Assembly (NCBI GenBank): GCA_004963905.1
Contig: SUGL01000016.1
Span: forward strand, 1 to 64,000
From: Mesorhizobium sp.
Lineage (GTDB): Bacteria; Pseudomonadota; Alphaproteobacteria; Rhizobiales; Rhizobiaceae
DNA: 64,000 nucleotides
Reading direction: 5' to 3'
In this document: positions 19,721 through 26,439 of the stretch, one piece after another
How the letters are laid out: each line of letters begins with the position of its first letter
How positions within the stretch are numbered: the first letter of the stretch is position 1
Notes under the pieces: generated by a model
Told to the model about the DNA's origin: nothing
Databases searched by the model: none
What the model saw: the letters and a program-made list of their open reading frames with translations, nothing else
Program-made: the position numbers and the translations under genes

Positions 19721-19824
19721 AAAGCGCGTCGCGATCTTTCAGATTCGCTCGCGCGCTTTAGGTTTTTGATTTTACGCATGTCTTTGTCCCGAAACCGGTT
19801 CCCACTTTCGGGAGACATGCTTTA
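19721..19824. repeat. RIME-like palindromic intergenic element, copy 3
   Basis: It starts AAAGCGCGTCGCG, pairs with CGCGCTTTAGG, and continues with a second hairpin (GCATGTCTTTGTCCCGAAA paired to TTTCGGGAGACATGC). The architecture equals the other copies, with diverged arms. Confidence 0.75.
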
Positions 19825-19889
19825 GGCGCTTTCTCTTCCGCCGATCGCGCGTCGCCCAAGCCCTGGAATGCCGGTCTGAATGGCGCCGA

Positions 19890-20216
19890 TCATCGATCGA
19901 GGCTTCCGATATAGGCGATGATCGCCTCGATCTGATCAGGGCTGGCCACGAACTCGGGCATGTCCGGATGGCCAGTGGAAATTCCCTCCGCCAGAGCTTC
20001 CTGGAGGTCTTCGATCGGATAGCGCAGGTGCAATGAACGAAAAGGCGGAGCATCAGGGTGGGTGCTCGCGCCGGTCGGGCCAATTGCATGGCAGCGCGCG
20101 CAGTTCGTCTCGACCAGCCTCTTGCCATAGGCAATCTGCGAACTATCGCCCGCCCAGGCAGGCAATGCGAAGGCGACTGCAAACGGCAGGATCTCGAACG
20201 CTGTTCGACGTTTCAT
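19890..20216 (-). CDS. small class I c-type cytochrome
   Basis: A 108-residue periplasmic monohaem cytochrome. It has a signal peptide (residues 1-22, cut after AWA), haem-binding CARCH at 39-43 and a likely axial methionine at M86 (HPDMPEF). Its partner is unknown; an electron-transfer role between a quinol-oxidising complex and a reductase is plausible. The ATG at 20216 is chosen for the signal peptide. The box at 20251 is centred 41.5 bases before it, which would imply a nearly leaderless transcript. Confidence 0.88.
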   Translation of the reverse strand: MKRRTAFEILPFAVAFALPAWAGDSSQIAYGKRLVETNCARCHAIGPTGASTHPDAPPFRSLHLRYPIEDLQEALAEGISTGHPDMPEFVASPDQIEAIIAYIGSLDR

Positions 20217-20250
20217 GACATACCAATACGCGACGAATGGACGCCACGCC

Positions 20251-20264
20251 TTGACCTGGCTCAA
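20251..20264. promoter_or_regulatory. imperfect FNR-type box TTGACCTGGCTCAA
   Basis: One mismatch (CTCAA for RTCAA). It lies between the phaC stop and the cytochrome start, centred exactly 41.5 bases from the cytochrome ATG. Confidence 0.5.
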
Positions 20265-20279
20265 ACTGTCGAAAAAGCT

Positions 20280-22163
20280 CTATCGCTCAAGGACATACGT
20301 ACCGGGTGCCGCGCAGATCGCCTTCAAGCCGGCTGCGGCGTCGGACCGGTCGGCCGCGACCTCACGGCTGGAGTAGCGCGCCAACCATTCGACCCAGGCC
20401 GGCCACCAGGAGCCATGTGTCACGGTCGCGGTCTTCGCCCATTCATCCGCGTCCGGACGAATATCCGCGTGACGGCAACTGAGCCGCCGGTAGGAACGAC
20501 CGGGGTGGCCAGGCTCGGAAACGATGCCCGCATTGTGCCCACCGCTGGTCAGGACGAAGTCGATGTCGGTGTCGAGGAGATAAGTCAGCTTGAATACCGA
20601 GCGCCACGGCGCGACGTGGTCCGTCTCGGTGCCGACCGCGAACACCGGCGATCCAATGTCTTCCACATGAACAGGTCTGCCGCCGACGCGAAAGCGCCCC
20701 TCGACAAGATCGTTGTCCAGATAAAGCTGCCGCAAATATTGCGACTGCATGCGGAACGGCATCCGGGTCGAGTCGGCATTCCAGGCCATCAGGTCGGTCA
20801 TCGGAGCGCGCTCGCCGAGCAGATATTCGCGCACGATGCGCGACCAGATAAGATCCTGCGAGCGAAGCATCTGGAAAGCGCCGGCCATGCGGCGCTGATC
20901 GAGGGTGCCCTCGACCCACATCATGTCCTCGAGCAGGGTGATCTGGCTTTCGTCCATGAAGAGGCCGAGTTCGCCTGGTTCTTCGAAATCGACCTGCGCC
21001 GCGAAAAGCGACAGGCTGGCGAACCGATGATCGCCGTCGCGCGCCATCGCCGACGCGGCAATCGACAGCAGCGTTCCGCCAAGGCAGTAGCCTGCCCCGT
21101 GGATCCGGCTGCTCCCGGTCGCCTCGCCGACCGCATCCATGGCCGCCATCACGCCGAGGCGCCGGTAGTCGTCCAATGAGAGTCCGCTCTGATCGATACC
21201 CGGATTGCGCCAGGATATGCAGAAGACGGTGAAGCCGCTCTGGACGAGATAGCGAACCAGCGAATTGCGCGGCGAAAGATCGAGAATGTAGTATTTCATG
21301 ATCCAGGCCGGGACAATGAGGATCGGCTCCTCCTTCACCGCGCCCGTCATGGGAGCAAAGCGAATAAGCTCGATCAGCTCATTGCGGAAGACGACCTCGC
21401 CGGGCGTGACGGCGACCTCCATGCCAGGCCGAAAGCTTTCCGCGCCGGTCGGCGGCCTACCGTCGATCAGGCGCAGCAGGTCGTCGACCAGGTTATTGGC
21501 ACCGCTGACGAAATTGGTGCCGTTTTCCCGAACGGTCTTGTCGATAACCTCGGGATTGAGCACGGGCCAATTCGACGGTGAGATCGTGTCCAGGATTTGC
21601 CGGCTGTAGAACTCGACCAACCGCTCATGCTTCCTGGTGACGCCGGGGAAGCCGGTGGTCGCATTGTGCCACCATTGCTGGGAAAGCAGGAAGGCTTGCT
21701 GCATGGCGTTGAAGGGGAAGGCTTGCCAGGCCTGATGCTGGAACCTTCTGTCTTGCGGCAAGGGCATGATCGTTGGCGCAGCGGTTCCCATTCCGAGGCC
21801 GCAGCGGAAAAGAAAGTCATTCAACCGCGCAACCTTTTCGACCGCTTTGGCGCAGACCTCGCCCTGCTTGCCCGGTGACAAGGACAGGTGCAGCAGCCAG
21901 TCCTGCCAGGCTTGCAGGAGGCTGATCGGCGAAATGCCCGTGGTGAAGGCCGCCAGCAAGGCATGTGAGAGCCGATCGACATCGCGATAGATGCTCCCGG
22001 CTTCATCGTCCGGCAGTGGCAGCATGAGGTCGCCGACCGCGGTCACGGCGTCATCATGCCCGGATTTCCGCAGCGTCCGCCGCTTCTCCGCCTTGGCGTG
22101 AGCGTTCAAGACGAAGGACCGATCAGCGGTCGGGCTCCGCTCGCTCTTCCCTGGTCGCAACAT
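20280..22163 (-). CDS. phaC: class I poly(3-hydroxyalkanoate) synthase
   Basis: A 627-residue polymerase that builds PHB-type storage polyester from 3-hydroxyacyl-CoA on granule surfaces. The lipase-like box GYCLGG carries the catalytic cysteine C360. The N-terminal polymerase domain and the alpha/beta-hydrolase core are both present. The ATG at 22163 is 1 base from the phasin stop, so translation is coupled; the frame is open further upstream but overlaps the phasin. In this setting polymer synthesis would serve as an NAD(P)H sink when oxygen is short. Confidence 0.93.
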   Translation of the reverse strand: MLRPGKSERSPTADRSFVLNAHAKAEKRRTLRKSGHDDAVTAVGDLMLPLPDDEAGSIYRDVDRLSHALLAAFTTGISPISLLQAWQDWLLHLSLSPGKQGEVCAKAVEKVARLNDFLFRCGLGMGTAAPTIMPLPQDRRFQHQAWQAFPFNAMQQAFLLSQQWWHNATTGFPGVTRKHERLVEFYSRQILDTISPSNWPVLNPEVIDKTVRENGTNFVSGANNLVDDLLRLIDGRPPTGAESFRPGMEVAVTPGEVVFRNELIELIRFAPMTGAVKEEPILIVPAWIMKYYILDLSPRNSLVRYLVQSGFTVFCISWRNPGIDQSGLSLDDYRRLGVMAAMDAVGEATGSSRIHGAGYCLGGTLLSIAASAMARDGDHRFASLSLFAAQVDFEEPGELGLFMDESQITLLEDMMWVEGTLDQRRMAGAFQMLRSQDLIWSRIVREYLLGERAPMTDLMAWNADSTRMPFRMQSQYLRQLYLDNDLVEGRFRVGGRPVHVEDIGSPVFAVGTETDHVAPWRSVFKLTYLLDTDIDFVLTSGGHNAGIVSEPGHPGRSYRRLSCRHADIRPDADEWAKTATVTHGSWWPAWVEWLARYSSREVAADRSDAAAGLKAICAAPGTYVLER

Positions 22164-22164
22164 G

Positions 22165-22548
22165 TCAGGTCGCAAGAGTTGCCGCGGCCATGTCGTCGAC
22201 GGTCGTTTCCGCCTCCTTCCGAACCCGCCCGGCTGTTTCCGAGGCAAACTTGGCGCCGATGGAAGCGAACTTCCCGACCTCGTTCGCATAGTCGGAGGTG
22301 GCGTTCTGGACAAAGTTCGTGAACACGTCGAAGGCATCGACGAATTCGTCGCCGCCGGTCAGTTTGTCGAGGAGTTTCAGGTCATCCTCGAACCGCCGCT
22401 TGAGGAAGGATGCGCCCTCGATCTGGCAGCGCAGGAGGGCACGGACAGAATGCGCCTGCAGAGCGGCGGTGGCTCGCATGAATTTCTGTCCGGTTTTGGC
22501 GAAGGGGAGCAACTCCGGCGTGCGAAATTCTTCTGCATTCCAGATCAT
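22165..22548 (-). CDS. phasin family protein
   Basis: A 127-residue amphipathic helical protein that coats PHA granules. The phasin pattern spans about residues 10-115 (FAKTGQKFMRATAALQAHS, later KFASETAGRVRKEAE). The ATG at 22548 overlaps the stop of the small upstream gene (ATGA), and the phaC ATG comes immediately after its own stop. All three are one operon. AAGGAAAAA precedes the start. Confidence 0.88.
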   Translation of the reverse strand: MIWNAEEFRTPELLPFAKTGQKFMRATAALQAHSVRALLRCQIEGASFLKRRFEDDLKLLDKLTGGDEFVDAFDVFTNFVQNATSDYANEVGKFASIGAKFASETAGRVRKEAETTVDDMAAATLAT

Positions 22549-22742
22549 GACGTTTTTCCTTTCGCTCTTGGATTCAATGTCTTGTTTCTCGACCGGCGAG
22601 ACCGCGAGCGGCGTTCGAAGCGATAGCCTACCGACGGGCGCTTGCCTCTCTTGGACGAAGGCGGCTCGAAATAGATCGCGGCTCCAGCGAGAAAGGCGAG
22701 GCAGAGCACGGCGCCCCGAAGGAGGATATCTTCCGCGGACAT
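22545..22742 (-). CDS. small membrane protein upstream of phasin
   Basis: A 65-residue product with one hydrophobic segment (residues 8-25) and a very basic C-terminal half (RRSRSRRSRNK). I do not recognise a family. Support comes from AAGGGG 6 bases before the ATG, an ATGA overlap with the phasin start, and a perfect FNR-type box centred 60 bases upstream. These place it first in the phasin-phaC operon. It could simply be a leader peptide frame. Confidence 0.6.
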   Translation of the reverse strand: MSAEDILLRGAVLCLAFLAGAAIYFEPPSSKRGKRPSVGYRFERRSRSRRSRNKTLNPRAKGKTS

Positions 22743-22795
22743 ATGAGCCCCTTGTTGGTCCCGTTCGAAAATCGCAGAACCGGTTCAAACCGGCA

Positions 22796-22809
22796 TTGAT
22801 CGTGATCAA
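22796..22809. promoter_or_regulatory. FNR-type box TTGATCGTGATCAA
   Basis: Perfect palindrome. It is spaced for the small gene-phasin-phaC operon on the minus strand (start of transcription near 22761). Confidence 0.85.
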
Positions 22810-22864
22810 TCGGAAATTACCTGCCATGCCGCTTCGAGCGCCGCCGCGTCCCGCATCGCAGCTT

Positions 22865-22878
22865 TTGACCGCGATCAA
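22865..22878. promoter_or_regulatory. FNR-type box TTGACCGCGATCAA
   Basis: Exact consensus. It is spaced for the plus-strand flavin reductase gene (start of transcription near 22913). It forms a back-to-back pair with the box at 22796. Confidence 0.82.
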
Positions 22879-22947
22879 GGCGAAGAAGGGCATTGGCGGC
22901 AACAAGTCGACCAGAGCAAGTGTTGCGGATGCGCAGCGAGGAACAGG

Positions 22948-23481
22948 ATGAAGGAACTGCCGCTTGCCGACGTATATCGGCTCATCGAACCTGGTCCGGT
23001 CGTTCTGCTGACGACCAGATCCAGGCAAGGCCGCGCGAATGTGATGACCATGTCCTGGCACATGATGATGGAGTTTACGCCACCGACGCTCGCCTGCGTC
23101 GTGTCGAGCGACGACTTCTCGTTCGCCGCATTGCGGGAAACGAAGGAATGCGTGATCGCGATCCCCGCTGTCGAGCTCGCGGAGAAGGTCGTCAAGGTCG
23201 GCAACTGCTCCGGTCGCGACACGGACAAATTCGCGACGACCTGGCTGACGCCTCTACGAGCCGAGCAGGTGTCGGCGCCGCTGGTGGCCGAATGCTTCGC
23301 CAATCTCGAATGCCGCGTCGTCGATACGCGCCTGATCAACAGATACAATCTGTTCGTCCTGGAGGTTGTCAAAGCCTGGATCGATCCGGGGCGGCCGAAG
23401 CCGAGAACAATCCATCACATCGGCAACGGCGCCTTCATCGTGGATGGCGAAGTGATCCATTTCGAATCCCGCATGCCTTGA
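22948..23481 (+). CDS. flavin reductase-like domain protein (DIM6/NTAB family)
   Basis: A 177-residue FMN-binding split-barrel flavoprotein. The N-terminal signature GPVVLLTTRSRQGRANVMTM and the MEFTPPTLACVVSS strand are typical. The reaction is unknown; relatives reduce flavin for monooxygenases or act as NAD(P)H-linked oxidoreductases. ATG with AGGAACAGG upstream. It is monocistronic, between two FNR-type boxes. Confidence 0.88.
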   Translation: MKELPLADVYRLIEPGPVVLLTTRSRQGRANVMTMSWHMMMEFTPPTLACVVSSDDFSFAALRETKECVIAIPAVELAEKVVKVGNCSGRDTDKFATTWLTPLRAEQVSAPLVAECFANLECRVVDTRLINRYNLFVLEVVKAWIDPGRPKPRTIHHIGNGAFIVDGEVIHFESRMP

Positions 23482-23498
23482 CGGCTTGGAGGTACTTT

Positions 23499-23512
23499 TT
23501 GATCGGCATCAA
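23499..23512. promoter_or_regulatory. FNR-type box TTGATCGGCATCAA
   Basis: Exact consensus, centred 71 bases before the Usp gene at 23577 (start of transcription near 23547). Confidence 0.85.
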
Positions 23513-23576
23513 GGTAAGGTCCCGCCCATAGGCTAGCTTCCGGCGCATCGAAAACATCAGATCGAAAGCGCGTCCG

Positions 23577-24404
23577 ATGAGCTACAGATCCATTCTCCTG
23601 AACTTGGGCATAGATGCGCCGATCGAACCGCTGACACGGGTCGCCATCGACCTTGCCAAACGTTTTGACGCACGCCTGATCGGCTTCTGCGCCGCCGACG
23701 CTCCATTGCCGGTGACGATGGCGCCCGAGGGCGCGGCCATCGCAGCGGAGATTTGGGAGCAGTCGAGGGATGAAATCCGGCAACGGCTGAAGGATCGGCG
23801 CGGCGAGTTCGACAATCTCGTCGCCGGAGCGGTCAAGACCGATTGGCGCGGCGCGATCGAGAACCCGGATCATGCCCTCGCCAGGAATTCACGCCTCGCC
23901 GACCTGATCGTCACCAGCGCCACGCAGGGCGCATCCACGGGCGACTCCTACCGCACCGCCGATCCGGGCAGCGTGGTGCTGCGCGCCGGCAGACCGGTGC
24001 TGGTAGCGGCCGATGGAGCCGCGGCTTTGCGGACAGGCAAGGTCGTGATCGCTTGGAAGGACACGCGCGAAGCGAGGCGCGCGGTGGCAGACGCCGTGCC
24101 GCTGATGGCCATGGCCAACGAGGTCACCATCGTGGCGGTCGATCACAATCCGGATGATTGGATCAGGGACGGCGTCAAGGACGCGGCGAGCTTCCTGGCG
24201 GGCCACGGCATCAGGGCGCGGACCGAAATCATCAAGACGGACGATGACGAGGCCAGCCGCCTCATCGATTTCCTCGCGTCGGTCAACGCCGAATTGGTCG
24301 TGTCGGGCGCCTACGGACACAGCCGTGTGAGGGAATGGGTGTTCGGCGGCGTTACCCGTTCGCTGCTCGACGAGGTCTGGCTCAACCGGCTGATGTCGAG
24401 CTGA
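23577..24404 (+). CDS. universal stress protein, tandem UspA type
   Basis: A 275-residue tandem Usp with the C-terminal nucleotide loop GAYGHSRVREWVFGGVTRSLL. It is a paralogue of the gene at 18373: both have the middle segment VVIAWKDTREARRAV or close to it, and both end in Leu-Met/Leu-Ser-Ser/Asn-like tails. The N-terminal half has lost the loop. It is a single gene behind a perfect FNR-type box. Confidence 0.9.
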   Translation: MSYRSILLNLGIDAPIEPLTRVAIDLAKRFDARLIGFCAADAPLPVTMAPEGAAIAAEIWEQSRDEIRQRLKDRRGEFDNLVAGAVKTDWRGAIENPDHALARNSRLADLIVTSATQGASTGDSYRTADPGSVVLRAGRPVLVAADGAAALRTGKVVIAWKDTREARRAVADAVPLMAMANEVTIVAVDHNPDDWIRDGVKDAASFLAGHGIRARTEIIKTDDDEASRLIDFLASVNAELVVSGAYGHSRVREWVFGGVTRSLLDEVWLNRLMSS

Positions 24405-24488
24405 TGCCGGTTTGGTCTAGGCTGAATGCGTGGCGCATGAAACCGCTCCATCGTCATTGATCGCATCGCGGCAGCACCCGTAAAAATC

Positions 24489-24589
24489 GAAGGTGACGGT
24501 GGCGGGTCAAATGCGGATCAGCTTGCGCCGCGGCAGACTTCGTCGCCGCGGCGTTTATCGCTCGTCACGCCGGCGCCACCGTGACCTTC
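24489..24589. repeat. long imperfect inverted repeat, nested hairpins
   Basis: Perfect 16-base arms (GAAGGTGACGGTGGCG at 24489 and its complement at 24574) enclose a second hairpin with CGCCGCGGC/GCCGCGGCG arms near 24527 and 24545. It is unlike the RIME-like copies. It lies in the otherwise gene-free 24405-24670 stretch, directly before an FNR-like site. It could be a MITE-like remnant or a structured transcript. Confidence 0.6.
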
Positions 24590-24590
24590 T

Positions 24591-24604
24591 TTGAGCGAAG
24601 TCAA
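24591..24604. promoter_or_regulatory. imperfect FNR-type box TTGAGCGAAGTCAA
   Basis: One mismatch (TTGAG). It is centred 73 bases before the chaB-like ATG, leaving a leader of about 32 bases. Confidence 0.5.
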
Positions 24605-24670
24605 GGAGATCCGCGCTTGACGATGTAGCGGGGCTCGCACCCAGTCTTCTTCAAAATGTGGAACGCATCC

Positions 24671-24880
24671 ATGCCATATGCGTCGATCGAGGAGCTTCCG
24701 CCGTCAATCAGCGAGCATCTTCCCGGGCACGCCCAGGAGATCTATCGCGCCGCCTTCAACAATGCCTGGGACGAATATGAAGACCGTGGAGAGAGGCGCG
24801 AGGAGATCGCTCACCGGGTCGCATGGGCCGCGGTGAAGCGCCGTTACCGCAAGGAAGGAAGCGTCTGGGTGCCAGTATGA
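24671..24880 (+). CDS. ChaB family protein
   Basis: A 69-residue protein of the ChaB fold: LPPSISEHLPGHAQEIYRAA then AWDEYEDRGERREEIAHRVAW and a final KRRYRKEGSVWV. ChaB was named as a cation-transport regulator in E. coli, but its real role is unsettled. The ATG at 24671 matches the usual start; another in-frame ATG lies at 24656. It is a single gene with an FNR-like site upstream. Confidence 0.85.
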   Translation: MPYASIEELPPSISEHLPGHAQEIYRAAFNNAWDEYEDRGERREEIAHRVAWAAVKRRYRKEGSVWVPV

Positions 24881-24899
24881 GGGCCTGCGCCCGACGTTT

Positions 24900-24913
24900 T
24901 TGATCGAAATCAA
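24900..24913. promoter_or_regulatory. FNR-type box TTGATCGAAATCAA
   Basis: Exact consensus, centred 68 bases before the small gene at 24975 (start of transcription near 24948). Confidence 0.83.
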
Positions 24914-24974
24914 ACCCCTTGCCGGAATTCTCGGTCATATGTTTTCGAATCAGGCGCTTAGGTAATTCCGATCA

Positions 24975-25190
24975 ATGATCAACACCATTGCGAGGCTCGT
25001 CGATGCGTGCAACGCCGAAAGGAAGAAGGGATCGGACTTTCCAACGATCTGGAGGGAGGTCCTGAAGACGCATCCGTGCGTGCGCGGACTGCCGATTCAA
25101 GACAGCGGCGAGGACGGCCCTGTCCTGAAGATTCCTCTGATCACCGGCCAGTTTCTCGTGTTCCTGGGCTCGCATTTCTCGCTTTTATAG
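24975..25190 (+). CDS. small hypothetical protein
   Basis: A 71-residue frame beginning MINTIARLVDACNAERKKG, with a hydrophobic C-terminus (GQFLVFLGSHFSLL). No family is recognised. The ribosome site is poor. What supports it is a perfect FNR-type box at the right distance and good codon use. The hydrophobic end suggests membrane association or a packed core. Confidence 0.6.
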   Translation: MINTIARLVDACNAERKKGSDFPTIWREVLKTHPCVRGLPIQDSGEDGPVLKIPLITGQFLVFLGSHFSLL

Positions 25191-25223
25191 GTCAGCGCCG
25201 AGGCGATCCTTCGGTTGTCGGCC

Positions 25224-25237
25224 TTGATGCCGGTCAA
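25224..25237. promoter_or_regulatory. FNR-type box TTGATGCCGGTCAA
   Basis: Exact consensus, centred 65 bases before the ATG at 25296 (start of transcription near 25272). Confidence 0.78.
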
Positions 25238-25295
25238 GGTCATCGCGTTCGCAAGCTGTCTTGATTGCCGGGAGCAACCAACGGGAGACGCTGCG

Positions 25296-25916
25296 ATGGT
25301 CGGCATTACCTTAAGCCCCGAACAGATCCGAACCGCTCCGCCGGAAGTCCGGCAATGGCTGGAACATGAGATCGCGCTTTCGCTGGGGCTTGGTCCCGCG
25401 GCGGAACCAGGTCCGCCGGAGGCGCCGCATCTTGCCGCCTGCAGCCCGCAGGAAGCCATAGCAATCTACGCTTCGATCCGCAGCATGCTGCCTGTCGTCG
25501 GCGTCTTCTTCGAACTGGGCCGCGAGGGAACGAGCATCACCGAGCGAGGCCTGGAGGCTTTCCGGCTTTCCGACATGCTGCGTAACACGCGTCTCCCAAA
25601 CGCTCGGCAATTGGCCGCTTGCCTGGACGTGATCGACCGAGCCTTCCGCCTGGCACGCAATGACGATCATGCCGTGCTTTCGATCCTCGACCCCAGAGGC
25701 TACTGCATCGTTGCCGAGGCGACCCAGCAGAGCGTCCTCGCTGTGTGGACGCAGGAAATGGCCGCACAGCAATTCCCGGATCATGCCGCACCCGCGGGCG
25801 ACCAGGTTTCGCCGGCGGAGCCCTTCTCGACCTCCGGCGCGCTGCCGCTCCAGTCCGTCCACCTTGGCCAACCTTTCATGGAAACGTCCGGGCTGCAGAA
25901 CGGCCAAGGGAACTAG
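25296..25916 (+). CDS. hypothetical protein, anaerobically regulated orphan
   Basis: A 206-residue soluble protein beginning MVGITLSPEQIRTAPPEVRQWLEHE in layout, a start seen in uncharacterised rhizobial proteins. The middle (residues 55-150) is helical, and the C-terminal 45 residues are Pro/Ala/Gln-rich and probably disordered. The ATG at 25296 is preceded by GGGAG; the open frame goes back over the FNR box, so the downstream start is preferred. Function unknown. Confidence 0.7.
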   Translation: MVGITLSPEQIRTAPPEVRQWLEHEIALSLGLGPAAEPGPPEAPHLAACSPQEAIAIYASIRSMLPVVGVFFELGREGTSITERGLEAFRLSDMLRNTRLPNARQLAACLDVIDRAFRLARNDDHAVLSILDPRGYCIVAEATQQSVLAVWTQEMAAQQFPDHAAPAGDQVSPAEPFSTSGALPLQSVHLGQPFMETSGLQNGQGN

Positions 25917-25959
25917 GCGATCGTTGCGTCGAAGGAAGCGGCTATATGCGGGATGACGG

Positions 25960-26196
25960 TCAACCGGATTCCGCGACGCCGTGGGTGGCTGGATTGTGCC
26001 GGTCGCCGGTCAGCCGACCGTCGACCAGCTCGACGATAAGATCGCACCACGCGGCGGGATCGTGGTTGTGGGGGACGACCAGGAAGGTCGTGCCTCGCTC
26101 CATGTCGAAGCGCCGCGCCAACTCGAACATCCCTTGGGCCGAAGCCGTGTCGAGGTTTCCATTCGGCTCGTCCGCCGGCACTAGAAGCGGGTTCAC
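25960..26196 (-). pseudogene. fragment of a LolD/MacB-type ABC transporter ATPase
   Basis: Only the last 75 or so codons of an ABC ATPase remain. The Walker B and D-loop region reads LLVPADEPNGNLDT, where family members have LLADEPTGNLDT; then come GTTFLVVPHNHD (H-loop, expected THD) and the C-terminal IVELVDGRL. Walker A and the signature motif are absent. Substitutions at normally fixed positions also argue that this is a decaying remnant. Confidence 0.7.
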
Positions 26197-26439
26197 GTCC
26201 GATATTTGCGTGCCTAAAATAACAATGAAAAACTGTCCGAAAGAATGACTTTAAGCCGCAAATATGTTAGCCAATTAAATATAATATAACCTCTATCCCA
26301 ATCATCCGAGCGAGACTTATTCACATACCTCGACAGCTACTTTTGACCTATATCAAGGCCGAGGGTCACGCATGAATGTCTATTTCGATTACAACGCGTC
26401 AACATTTTAAGCCAGCAAAATCTTCCCGGAGTTTCGAAC
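26197..26439. other. AT-rich intergenic stretch with promoter
   Basis: 243 bases without a gene, strikingly AT-rich around 26206-26340 compared with flanking high-GC DNA. It holds one FNR-type box at 26343. Together with the ABC remnant beside it, this suggests an old insertion or deletion junction. Confidence 0.5.
26343..26356. promoter_or_regulatory. FNR-type box TTGACCTATATCAA
   Basis: Exact consensus, centred 90 bases before the gene at 26440 (start of transcription near 26391). Confidence 0.82.

Noticed and set aside
22549..23061. Upstream extension of the phasin frame
   Set aside because: It would run over the promoter boxes and the small coupled gene, and the phasin family start is MIWNAEEF at 22548.
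24421..24470. TTGATCGCATCGCG near 24459 as another FNR-type site
   Set aside because: The right half-site does not match RTCAA or the recurrent CGCAA variant.
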